Source: Flavobacterium sp. | GTDB lineage: Bacteria > Bacteroidota > Bacteroidia > Flavobacteriales > Flavobacteriaceae | NCBI GenBank assembly: GCA_018062725.1 | Contig: JAGORP010000056.1 | Location: 1 to 13,801, forward strand | Reading direction: 5' to 3' | DNA: 13,801 nt | In this document: positions 1 through 8,500 of the stretch, one piece after another | How positions within the stretch are numbered: position 1 is the first letter of the stretch | How the letters are laid out: every line of letters begins with the position of its first letter | Translations under genes and position numbers: made by a program | The notes under the pieces: generated by a model | Databases searched by the model: none | The model's input: only the letters and a program-made list of their open reading frames with translations | What the model was told of the DNA's origin: nothing

Positions 1-1708
1 TTGTTATTCCATCGTTATCAATATCAATATCAATATTGTCGTTAGTTAGATCTCCATCTTGATTGGAAGGACAGCTACTCACCGGAATTCGATCCGATTC
101 TAAACTCGTTCCACAAGCAGAAATAGTAGCTTTTACATGATAATAACCCGGTACAGTTGGAGTATATGAATTTGTGGTAGCCCCGGCAATAGTAACTCCA
201 TTTAAAAACCATTCAAATTGGTCGAAAGAAGTCACACTACTCACTTCTAATTTTACATTAGGAATGCAATTATCAGTACTTAGATTAATTTTATTAAAGG
301 CAATTTCAGGTTCGAAAGTAAATCCAGAGTAAAAACCTCCATAAGTGGCAGCACCACTACTTCCAAAATAGGATAAGTATATAGATTCAGAAGAAAAAAC
401 AGAAACATTTCCTGTTAATCCATACAAAATATACGTTTCATAATTTGGATTTCCTGTTACGGTTGAAGGTCCAGAAAAATTAATCCCAATAGTGTTTAAA
501 GTAGCTAAAGTATAGTTCGTACCATTGATTAAAAAGTTTAAGGTAGCTCCAGTTTTTGTAACCAAACATACTGTTCCGGTATAACTTCCATCGCCACCTA
601 CCTGATTGATAAATGGAATATTGTTGATAATTTTAGGTGTTTCACAACTTAATGGTGGAACGAAATGCATGTTTTGATTGGCATAACTTGAATTTCCACC
701 ACCATCAGCACCTCCTATGGCTTGGTATACAAACACATTTTTGGTTGCATGAATGTATAGATTATTGTTTGCATTAAAATTGGTGCCGTCTAAAACTAAA
801 TAATCTCCTGCTTGTAAGGTTGTTGTTGGTGTTGCATTGCCGTTAATAAATATTTCAGTATTGTCTTCATGTGCTATAATTAAAGGTCTTTCAATTTCCG
901 TGAAGCCAGCACCTTTTACTAAAATATAATCTTTTCCTGTTCTTTCTGCCGAAACAATTTGGTCTAATCCAAAATCTAAATTAGAAGTAGGACTATTACT
1001 TCCCGCTAATGACCCACAATTTACAGCAATCGGTTTGTCGGAAGTAATTAATCCTCCTATTAATCCATCTCGATTGGCATCAGTTGGTCCTTGAACAGCA
1101 ATTACGAAACTTTGTCCACTATTTAGAGTAATACTTGATGGAGTACTTCCAGCTCCTGGATTATTTACTAATGAAATACCTGGTTCTAGATCTGAAAAAG
1201 AAACAGTTGTATTGTTTTCGGTGGCCAATATCGAAGCAAAAGTATAATGACTATCGCTGTAAGATGGAGCGTCAATATTTAAAAATCCTCCAATTCGAAA
1301 TTGGGTTCCTAAAGCGGCTAGCCCTTTGGAAACGACACTTCCGGCATGAAATTGAGCAGCAACTCTCACAGAAGCATAAACCAAATCATCGGCTTCAATA
1401 ATATAACCTTTGTTATTTAAAATTTGATTGACTTCCGATTGATCTGCAAGAATTTGTGAGGTGCCATTTCCAATATTTAAAACATAAGGAGTATCTCTTG
1501 AAACAGTACCTGTAATTGGAGTTCCTCCCAAACGGATAATTCTAAAATTAATTGGAGTTATACTCGGACAAGAAATATATAAAAATTGCGAATTTGGAAT
1601 TTGTGCATTAGCACTTGCAATTGGCGGAATGTAATGTGTTTTACTAAATTGAGCAAATCCACTTAAAGTGGAAAGAAAAAATATAATTATTAAAATATTG
1701 TTTTTCAT
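1..1708 (-). CDS. Secreted surface protein with IgGFc-binding-like region, 3' end outside the window
   Basis: This frame stays open from an ATG at 1706-1708 to the left edge, giving 569 codons with no stop. The product starts with a clear signal peptide (MKNNILIIIFFLSTLSGFAQ). Residues about 100-400 are a beta-rich region with the pattern of the IgGFc-binding N-terminal family seen in Bacteroidota surface proteins, including 'SDKPIAVNCG' near residue 225. Residues about 470-545 look like an Ig/PKD-like domain around W500. The visible end is an Asp/Asn-rich calcium-type stretch (DIDIDNDGIT), like thrombospondin type 3 repeats. Such proteins usually end in a T9SS sorting domain, but that part lies outside the window, so export by T9SS is inference. 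It lies 35 bp downstream of another T9SS protein gene and could be co-transcribed with it, though a -7-like box sits in the gap. Its ligand is unknown. Confidence 0.8.
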   Translation of the reverse strand, partial: MKNNILIIIFFLSTLSGFAQFSKTHYIPPIASANAQIPNSQFLYISCPSITPINFRIIRLGGTPITGTVSRDTPYVLNIGNGTSQILADQSEVNQILNNKGYIIEADDLVYASVRVAAQFHAGSVVSKGLAALGTQFRIGGFLNIDAPSYSDSHYTFASILATENNTTVSFSDLEPGISLVNNPGAGSTPSSITLNSGQSFVIAVQGPTDANRDGLIGGLITSDKPIAVNCGSLAGSNSPTSNLDFGLDQIVSAERTGKDYILVKGAGFTEIERPLIIAHEDNTEIFINGNATPTTTLQAGDYLVLDGTNFNANNNLYIHATKNVFVYQAIGGADGGGNSSYANQNMHFVPPLSCETPKIINNIPFINQVGGDGSYTGTVCLVTKTGATLNFLINGTNYTLATLNTIGINFSGPSTVTGNPNYETYILYGLTGNVSVFSSESIYLSYFGSSGAATYGGFYSGFTFEPEIAFNKINLSTDNCIPNVKLEVSSVTSFDQFEWFLNGVTIAGATTNSYTPTVPGYYHVKATISACGTSLESDRIPVSSCPSNQDGDLTNDNIDIDIDNDGIT

Positions 1709-1730
1709 TGAGAAATTTTTAAAAATCCCC

Positions 1731-1738
1731 CAAAGGTA
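1731..1738 (-). promoter_or_regulatory. Candidate -7 promoter element TACCTTTG upstream of the IgGFc-like gene
   Basis: On the minus strand this reads TACCTTTG, a perfect match to the Bacteroidota -7 consensus TAnnTTTG, 22 nt before the start codon at 1708. No TTG lies at the expected 17-23 nt upstream, so the -33 half is missing or degenerate. The same bases also form a weak 5-bp stem (AAAGG-CTA-CCTTT). It is only a candidate. Confidence 0.35.
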
Positions 1739-1743
1739 GCCTT

Positions 1744-4035
1744 TTATCTTTTAAGTGTAAAATGACTTTTTACGGATTTTCCGTTAAAATATGTTAAAAT
1801 AAACCAATAATCATCAGCTGGAAGGTTTTGGTTTGCATATTTTCCATCCCATCCATTTGAATTGGAATCTAACTGTTTTAGTAGCTTTCCGAATCTGTTA
1901 AAAATAAAAATCTCAGATTTTTGTCTTTTATCTAAATTTTTAATGGTCCAAAAATCATGAATTCCATCGCCATTCGGGGTGAAAAATTTGGGATAATCTA
2001 AAATATAAACCACTTTTGAGGGACTTGGCAAACAGTCGTTCTTATCACGAACACTAATCGTATATGTTCCAGCGGATAAGTTGCTAAAAAAGGGACTGTC
2101 TTGATAGTTTTGGTTATCTATCGAAAATTCGTAGTTACCACCATTATCTTGATAAGTTATTAAAATGGAATTATTATCAGAAAATTCATTAATATCTGCA
2201 TCAATATTACTAGCTGGTGCAGAACCCAGTACAGTAATTTTTTTAGTGCCTTTACAATTGTTACTGTCAGTCATTTCTACAGTATAAATACCTGGATTCG
2301 AAATGGTTGTTTCAAAAGTTCCGGTACCTATTTCATTCGACCAATCATAAAGAGCATAACTTGGATTTACAGAAAGAATCAGGGTTTGTCCACTACATAA
2401 AAATTTAGTTTCATCTTTTAAATCCTCTAAATCAATATGGTTTACATTTAAAGTTACAGCTACAATTCCGTTACAATTAAAACCATTACTCAGCCTTGCG
2501 TAAATGATTGCTGAATCGATGGTAAAATTAGTATAAGTTGGCTGGAGTGGACTGGTTTGTGTGATAGCATTTGCTGCCGAACTATAATAAGAAACAGAAG
2601 TTGTTCCTGGAAATAACAAGATAAGTGTTGGATCAACTTCTAGAGGTAAATCAAAAGCAGTGAATCCGTCAATTTTAGTATCGGTATCACATTTAGAAAT
2701 AGTAGCCGTTTGAACCGTTGATGTCGAAATACTTAAAGTTATACTTGCCGTGTTTTTGCATTTAAATCTATTTTCGGCTTCTACATAAATGGTGGTATTG
2801 GAACTCGTATAACTGGATGTATTTGTAATGGCTGCACCGCCTAATGTTTCAGAAAAAGTAACAGTCTCAATGGTTGGATCATTATTTTTTATACTGGTTT
2901 CTAATTCGGTTAAATTAAAAATCGTTTGACCATCAGTATCAAGATCACATTGCGATATATTTAAACTGGTAACAATAGGTAAAGCGACAAATTGTAGTGT
3001 TATTTCACCTTTCGAAATACAGCTACCATTTATGGTGACTTCTACTGTATATTCTACTTCATTAGGATTTGTGTTATCGGTAACGGTATAGGTTGGTGTT
3101 GTAATTCCAGTGTCGATTCCGTCTTTAAACCACTTATAGGTGTTTGTACCGGGTTGCAATGCATTCAAAACCACATTTTCTCCTGAGCAATACGGATTGT
3201 CAAGTGCAACCGTTCGATCGTTTCCTAAGTAAGTTTCACTTTGAAAACTTCCTCCACCTAAAAAAATTCCCGAATCATATAAATTGTTTCCTTGATCGGC
3301 TATGACTAATTTAATGTGATAGGGTTGTCCAATTATTACGTCAGATTGGGCTTTTAAAATTTTAGTTTGTCCGTTGTAACTGGTTGGATATTCAAAAGGG
3401 TTGAAAGCATCAAAACAGATTTCATTAGCGGCAGGACAAACAGTACCACTTCCTCTGATCGTATTTACCGATACAGGAGTTGTTGTTCCTGGAACCAAAG
3501 CTATGTTAGTATAGGTTGGACTTCCAATTGCTTTCAATAAAAAAGCAAAACCATCTGTAAAACCGCATTGACTAGCAGAAGGATTGGTTAGATATTGTTC
3601 GGATGCAAAAATATAATCAAAACTTATCTTAGAGGTTAACGGAATAAAGTCAAACTCTAAAACGGTAGCATTTATCGAATTGGATATGCCAAGTGCCGCT
3701 TCTAAATCAGAATCACCGGCCCAAGAGTTGGAGCCTTCACTTAAGATAGTTGTTGTATTGGGTCCAATAGCTGAAATCGCTTTTCCAGTACTTAACAGGA
3801 TTCCGTTATCAAAAGGGAAAGAACTTGTGCCGCGTTGAAAAAAACCATAACTCAAGTTTCCCGAGATATTTTCGCCGTTAACACTAAAGTTAGAAACATT
3901 AGCACAACCTGAGCTGGCAAAAACATTTTCAATTAATTGTTGCGCAGTATAGGTATCGTCTACTTGAATATACTGTGAAAAAAAGCATTGACTTTTAAGT
4001 ATCAAAAAAAAAATAAAAAAAGATATTTTTTTCAT
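1744..4035 (-). CDS. Choice-of-anchor L domain protein with T9SS type B sorting domain
   Basis: This is a 763-aa secreted, probably surface-attached protein. Residues 1-20 are a signal peptide (MKKISFFIFFLILKSQCFFS). Residues about 26-270 match the choice-of-anchor L domain, with typical segments 'FDYIFASEQY', 'FAFLL' and 'IKLVIADQGN', then 'SGIFLGGGSF'. Residues about 275-350 are Ig-like. Two related blocks of about 86 aa follow, starting near C363 and C449 with 'ISQCDLDTDG' and 'ISKCDTDTKIDG', a repeat common in flavobacterial surface proteins. Residues 684-763 are the gliding motility-associated (type B) C-terminal domain, with FFTPNGDGIHD, 'NRFGK' and 'GWDGK'. That domain directs export by the Por/Gld type IX system. 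The start is 23 bp after the helicase stop and I see no -7 box between, so shared transcription is likely. The ligand is unknown. Confidence 0.93.
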   Translation of the reverse strand: MKKISFFIFFLILKSQCFFSQYIQVDDTYTAQQLIENVFASSGCANVSNFSVNGENISGNLSYGFFQRGTSSFPFDNGILLSTGKAISAIGPNTTTILSEGSNSWAGDSDLEAALGISNSINATVLEFDFIPLTSKISFDYIFASEQYLTNPSASQCGFTDGFAFLLKAIGSPTYTNIALVPGTTTPVSVNTIRGSGTVCPAANEICFDAFNPFEYPTSYNGQTKILKAQSDVIIGQPYHIKLVIADQGNNLYDSGIFLGGGSFQSETYLGNDRTVALDNPYCSGENVVLNALQPGTNTYKWFKDGIDTGITTPTYTVTDNTNPNEVEYTVEVTINGSCISKGEITLQFVALPIVTSLNISQCDLDTDGQTIFNLTELETSIKNNDPTIETVTFSETLGGAAITNTSSYTSSNTTIYVEAENRFKCKNTASITLSISTSTVQTATISKCDTDTKIDGFTAFDLPLEVDPTLILLFPGTTSVSYYSSAANAITQTSPLQPTYTNFTIDSAIIYARLSNGFNCNGIVAVTLNVNHIDLEDLKDETKFLCSGQTLILSVNPSYALYDWSNEIGTGTFETTISNPGIYTVEMTDSNNCKGTKKITVLGSAPASNIDADINEFSDNNSILITYQDNGGNYEFSIDNQNYQDSPFFSNLSAGTYTISVRDKNDCLPSPSKVVYILDYPKFFTPNGDGIHDFWTIKNLDKRQKSEIFIFNRFGKLLKQLDSNSNGWDGKYANQNLPADDYWFILTYFNGKSVKSHFTLKR

Positions 4036-4058
4036 TTGGGGGTATACGGTGTTATTAA

Positions 4059-5405
4059 TTACTTCTTCTTTTTCTTTGCAGCTCTTGCTTTCAAAATATT
4101 TCGGTTAACAGAGGTGCCTGTTTTTTTCTTTGTTTTGGAAGGCCCACCAAGGTTAACTTTTTTGTTCTTTTCTGCTTTTTCGTGGGTATTTCCTTGTCCT
4201 TCTAACTTGACTTTTTTCATCAAGAATTTGACCTTTTGTTTTTCTTTTTCGGGGCCAATTAACTGTGTAGAAATTTCAATGGTATCAGGTAATGCTAACA
4301 CGGGAATTTCAAGATTCATCAACATTTCCGCTTCAATTTTAATATCTTCTTCACGTGGTGCTATAAAACTAATCGCAGTTCCTGAAGCATCGGCACGACC
4401 TGTACGTCCAATACGATGAATGTATTGTTCGGGAATTTCGGCCATTTCAAAATTAATTACGTGTGTAATATTTGAAATATCCAATCCACGCGCCATGACA
4501 TCAGAAGTTATTAATCCGCGAAGCTCGCCTTCTTGAAAACTCGCCATGGTTTGCAAACGATAATTTTGCGATTTATTCGAATGAATCACCCCAAATTGTC
4601 CCGGAAATTCAGCATCAATTCGCTCGTGAAGCATGTCGGCAATTTTTTTGTTGTTTACAAAAACTAAAATTCGACTTAATGACTCATCCGTATTTAATAA
4701 GTGTTTTAAAAGATTGATTTTAGTATTGAAATTGGGAACTTGATACGAAAGTTGTTGTATTTTTTCTAAAGGTGTTCCTGAAGGTGCTAATGTCACTTCC
4801 TCTGGAAAATCGAAATAATCATTTAAAATCTCATCCACTTCATCAGTCATGGTAGCCGAAAATAAAACATTTTGACGCTTACTTTTTAACATGGCCAATA
4901 TGGATGTTAATTGTGGTCTGAAACCTAAATTCAACATTTCATCAAACTCATCAATCACCAGTTTGGTGATTTCTTGTAGTCCTAATTCGCCATCAAGAGC
5001 CAGGTCCATAACACGTCCCGGAGTTCCCACAATTATATCAATTCCTTGATTTACCTGTTTTTTTTGGGTATTAATGTTTACACCACCATATATTCCAAGG
5101 GTACGAACAGACATGTAAGTCGTTAGTTTTTCAACTTCTTCTACCACTTGAACGACCAATTCGCGAGTAGGCACCAAAATCATAATTCTAGGATTGTAAG
5201 TGTCTACAAATTTATATTGCTTTAATAATGGCAATAAATAAGCAAATGTTTTTCCGGTTCCTGTTTGTGCAATTCCCATCATATCACGCCCCGACATAAT
5301 TACTGAAAACGATTTTTCCTGAATAGGAGTAGGCGTTGTAAACTGTAAATCGTCTATCGCTTTTTGTAATGATTTGGGTAAATTAAACTGCTCGAATGAA
5401 GACAT
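4059..5405 (-). CDS. DEAD-box ATP-dependent RNA helicase
   Basis: The product is a cytoplasmic RNA helicase of 448 aa. It shows the full motif set: Q motif with F7 and Q29, Walker A AQTGTGKT at 46-53, PTREL at 79-83, TPGR at 128-131, motif II at 152-155, SAT at 183-185, ARGLD in motif V, and HRIGRTGR at 330-337. Motif II reads DEFD, not DEAD; both catalytic acids remain and I believe this variant recurs in flavobacterial homologues. The last 50 residues are a basic Lys-rich tail, probably for RNA binding. An in-frame ATG at 5474 would add 23 residues. I chose the ATG at 5405 because the family begins just before the Q motif, and because a good promoter lies at 5425-5456, downstream of the longer start. 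Likely roles are ribosome assembly or RNA remodelling at low temperature. The exact paralogue is not assigned. Confidence 0.95.
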   Translation of the reverse strand: MSSFEQFNLPKSLQKAIDDLQFTTPTPIQEKSFSVIMSGRDMMGIAQTGTGKTFAYLLPLLKQYKFVDTYNPRIMILVPTRELVVQVVEEVEKLTTYMSVRTLGIYGGVNINTQKKQVNQGIDIIVGTPGRVMDLALDGELGLQEITKLVIDEFDEMLNLGFRPQLTSILAMLKSKRQNVLFSATMTDEVDEILNDYFDFPEEVTLAPSGTPLEKIQQLSYQVPNFNTKINLLKHLLNTDESLSRILVFVNNKKIADMLHERIDAEFPGQFGVIHSNKSQNYRLQTMASFQEGELRGLITSDVMARGLDISNITHVINFEMAEIPEQYIHRIGRTGRADASGTAISFIAPREEDIKIEAEMLMNLEIPVLALPDTIEISTQLIGPEKEKQKVKFLMKKVKLEGQGNTHEKAEKNKKVNLGGPSKTKKKTGTSVNRNILKARAAKKKKK

Positions 5406-5424
5406 TATATATACTATTTTTTTG

Positions 5425-5456
5425 CAAAGGTATCGTTTAAAGTTAATATTTGTCAA
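5425..5456 (-). promoter_or_regulatory. Helicase promoter, TTG - 21 nt - TACCTTTG
   Basis: On the minus strand the -33 box TTG (5454-5456, within TTGACA) and the -7 box TACCTTTG (5425-5432) are separated by 21 nt. This fits the Flavobacterium consensus TTG-N17-23-TAnnTTTG. The -7 box ends 19 nt before the start codon at 5405, implying a short leader of about 15 nt. It is the best-formed promoter in the window and decides the helicase start. Confidence 0.7.
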
Positions 5457-5465
5457 TAAAAGAAG

Positions 5466-5478
5466 TTCGATCATCGAA
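5466..5478. repeat. 13-bp dyad TTCGAT-C-ATCGAA in the divergent intergenic region
   Basis: This is a perfect 6-bp inverted repeat around one central base. It lies just upstream of the helicase -33 box (5454-5456) and just before a weak -7-like box for the histidine kinase (5484-5491). The position between two divergent promoters suits a transcription factor site. No regulator is identified, and a chance match cannot be excluded. Confidence 0.35.
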
Positions 5479-5483
5479 AAAAG

Positions 5484-5491
5484 TAGCTTTT
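5484..5491 (+). promoter_or_regulatory. Weak -7-like element TAGCTTTT before the histidine kinase
   Basis: TAGCTTTT matches seven of the eight positions of TAnnTTTG and lies 47 nt before the kinase ATG. No TTG is present 17-23 nt upstream. A second weak match, TAATTTTA, lies at 5521-5528. The promoter of this operon is therefore uncertain. Confidence 0.2.
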
Positions 5492-5538
5492 AAAAAAAAA
5501 ATACAGTAAATTGTACAGAATAATTTTAGTTAAGGTAA

Positions 5539-8500
5539 ATGCCATCATCAGAAAACATTTCATTGCATTTTTCGACAAGACAGTTTGAAATTCTTTTGAA
5601 TCTGTATAAATCCTCTTTTTCAAGTTTTAATTCACTTCAAGTATTACACGAACAAATTACAAAAGCCATCTCGCAAGGATTAGATATATCTAGAGCAAGC
5701 ATTTGGGAATTTGAAGGTAATTTGTTAGAATGCAGGATTTTATATGACGCTGATGTAGATTCTTTAGTTGATCAAGATGATTTAAAACAAGTTGATTTTC
5801 CTAATTATTTTGAGGCCCTCCAAAAAGGAATTGCTATTGTAGCTGAAGATGCTCAAACACATTTAGATACAAAAGATTTAAAAGAAATCTATCTTATTCC
5901 TTTACAAATTAAAAGTATGTTAGATATTCCAATTCGTGAAAATGGAAAATTGGTTGGAATATTATGTTGTGAAAATACCAAGGCGTTTAAAAATTGGACA
6001 GAAAACGACATTTCCTTTGCGCGTTCTGTAACCGATATTTTAAGTCTATTTACAGAAGAATACAAACGAAAATTGGTAGAACAATCTTTATTGGAAAATC
6101 AAGATCGTTTTAAGTTTATTTCTGAAAATATTTCGGATGGGATTTACATCATTGAAAATGACAAACTCGTTTTTGCCTCGAAAACCTATTTGGAAATGAT
6201 TGGTATGACTAGCGATGAAAAGCATGAGTCGCACAATAAAGATATGTTTCATTTAACTCACCCTGAAGATAAGGAAAGAGTAATCAAAACAATTTATGAT
6301 GCCGCTTCAAAAAAATTGCCCTCCGTGAAATATACGTTTCGTTGTAATAAAAAGGATGGTGGATTTATGTGGCGTGAAGATATTATGAACATTCACTATG
6401 ATGTTTCCGGACATGCGTTTAGAGCAGTAACCATTGCTCGTGATATTACAGAGGAAAAAAATCAAGAATTAGAGCTCATAAAAAAACAGCAAGATTATGA
6501 GTTACAAAATAAATTATTATTAGACTTTTATGCATCTTACACAGAAAGTTCTTTCGATGCCAAAATTGTCGAAGTTACCATTATTGCTGTGAAAGGATTG
6601 TTATTAGACCGCGCAAGTTATTGGGAAATTACTCAAGATGAATTAATTTGTAAAAACTTGTATGACAAAATTGAAAATACCCATACCAAAAATCAAATTT
6701 TAGTAACGAAAGATATTCCTAACTATATAAATGCCATAAGAAATCAAACAGCTATTGTTGCAGACGATGTTTACACCAATGTAAATACTACCGAACTAGT
6801 TGAAAGTTACTTTACACCCTTAGGAATTACAGATTTGTTAGACATTCCTATTCGAGTGAACGGAAAACTGGATGGAGTGCTTTGTTGTGAGCATCGCGAC
6901 CAAGCTAGATCTTGGAGCGAAAATGATATTTCCTTTGCTCGGGCACTAGCCGATTATTTGAGTTTGGCCATCGAGCAAGAAAAAAGAAAATCGGCCGAAT
7001 TAAAATTAAGAGAAAATCAAAAAAAAATAGAATTCATATCCGAAAATACTTCTGATGGAATTATAATCATCGAAAATGCAACGATCACTTATGTTTCCCC
7101 AGCGTATGCAAAACTCTCTGGGTACGAGTTAGCGTTTATTCAAAATTTGTCACTGGAAGAAATGTTTACTTTCATCCATCCAGAGGATGTTGTTGAAATG
7201 AAAACCAATGTTTATAAAAATTTAGAAAATAAAATAACTAAATTTAATTATGAATATCGCTTTTTAGGTCCGGAGGGTTCTTACCAATGGAGAGAAGATT
7301 CTGTAAGTGTTATTTATAAAGAAAATAGCGGTGAATATTCTAAATACATTATTATATCGAGAGATATTCAACAACGTAAAACCACCGAACTCAAATTAAA
7401 AGAAAGCGAACAACAATTGCGCTTGATTTTTGAAAATACTACCGATGGTTTCGTAGTTATAGAAAATCAATCTCTTAAATATATCTCGCCTTCCTACAGA
7501 AAATTTTTAGGATTTGATAAAGTAGATTTAGAAAACTTTCCTGTGAAAAGTATTTTTGATTTGATTCATCCTGATCATAGTCAAAAAGTAATGCATTTTA
7601 TCGGAGAAAATATAAAAAATAAAGTCACCTCTTTTACCAGCGAATTCAGAATAAAAGGTAAAGATGGAAATTACCATTGGAGAGAAGATTTGGCCAATAT
7701 TATTTACAATCCAGATGGTAGTTACTCCAAATATATTATAACCTCAAGAGATATTCAAGAACGTAAGGAAATTGAAGAACAATTAATAGAAAGTGAAAAG
7801 CAACTGCGTTTAATTACCGAAAACACTTCCGATGGCGTAGCAGTAATTGAAGGCGGTAATATGACTTATGTTTCTCCGTCATTTCTTCAATTATTAGGTT
7901 ATGACAAAGACTTTTACAAAGGAATGACGTTGCAAGATGTATTTCTTAGTATGCATCCTGATGACGTAGATCGAGTTATGAAAACGGTTTATGACGGATT
8001 GGCAAATCAGCAAACAGAAATAAAATACGAACATCGATTTAAAGGAAATGACGGAGCCTACTACTGGCGGGAGGATTCGGCGAATGTCATTTATGACGAA
8101 AAGGGGAAATACACCAAGTATATTGTAGTAACTCGAGATATTTCGGCACGAAAAGAAGCCGAAAAGGAAAAAAATCGTCTCTATAAAATCACCGAAAAAC
8201 AAAATGAAAAATTAATCAATTTTACGCATATTGTCTCTCACGATATCCGTTCGCATACTAGTAATTTATCAATGATTCTTGATTTGTATGAAGAAACAGA
8301 AGACAAGGATGAACAAAAAGAGTATTTTAGAATGCTCAAGCAAAGTACCAGTAAATTATCTGAAACGATTTTCTATTTAAATGAAACAGTTGCCATTCAA
8401 AGCGGAATGAAAAACGAGAAGACGACGTTGAATCTTAAAAATGAAATCGAAAAAGCATTAGTAGGAATAAATGCAATAGTGTTAACCAATAATGCAAAAG

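Noticed and set aside
1135..1401. 88-aa plus-strand open frame opposite the IgGFc-like gene
   Set aside because: It is a shadow of the long minus-strand frame with its signal peptide and domain pattern; the product has no family features.
1715..1726. 12-bp AT palindrome ATTTTTAAAAAT upstream of the IgGFc-like gene
   Set aside because: It is a simple A/T run palindrome, common in AT-rich intergenic DNA, with no supporting context.
3988..4419. 143-aa plus-strand open frame antisense to the helicase 3' end and the start of the anchor-L gene
   Set aside because: It lies opposite two well-supported genes, and its Phe/Ser-rich composition is what the reverse of Lys-rich coding gives; no domain is recognisable.
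5406..5474. Longer helicase start at 5474 adding 23 residues
   Set aside because: The added residues are not family-like and the start lies upstream of the well-formed promoter at 5425-5456; ATG 5405 fits better.
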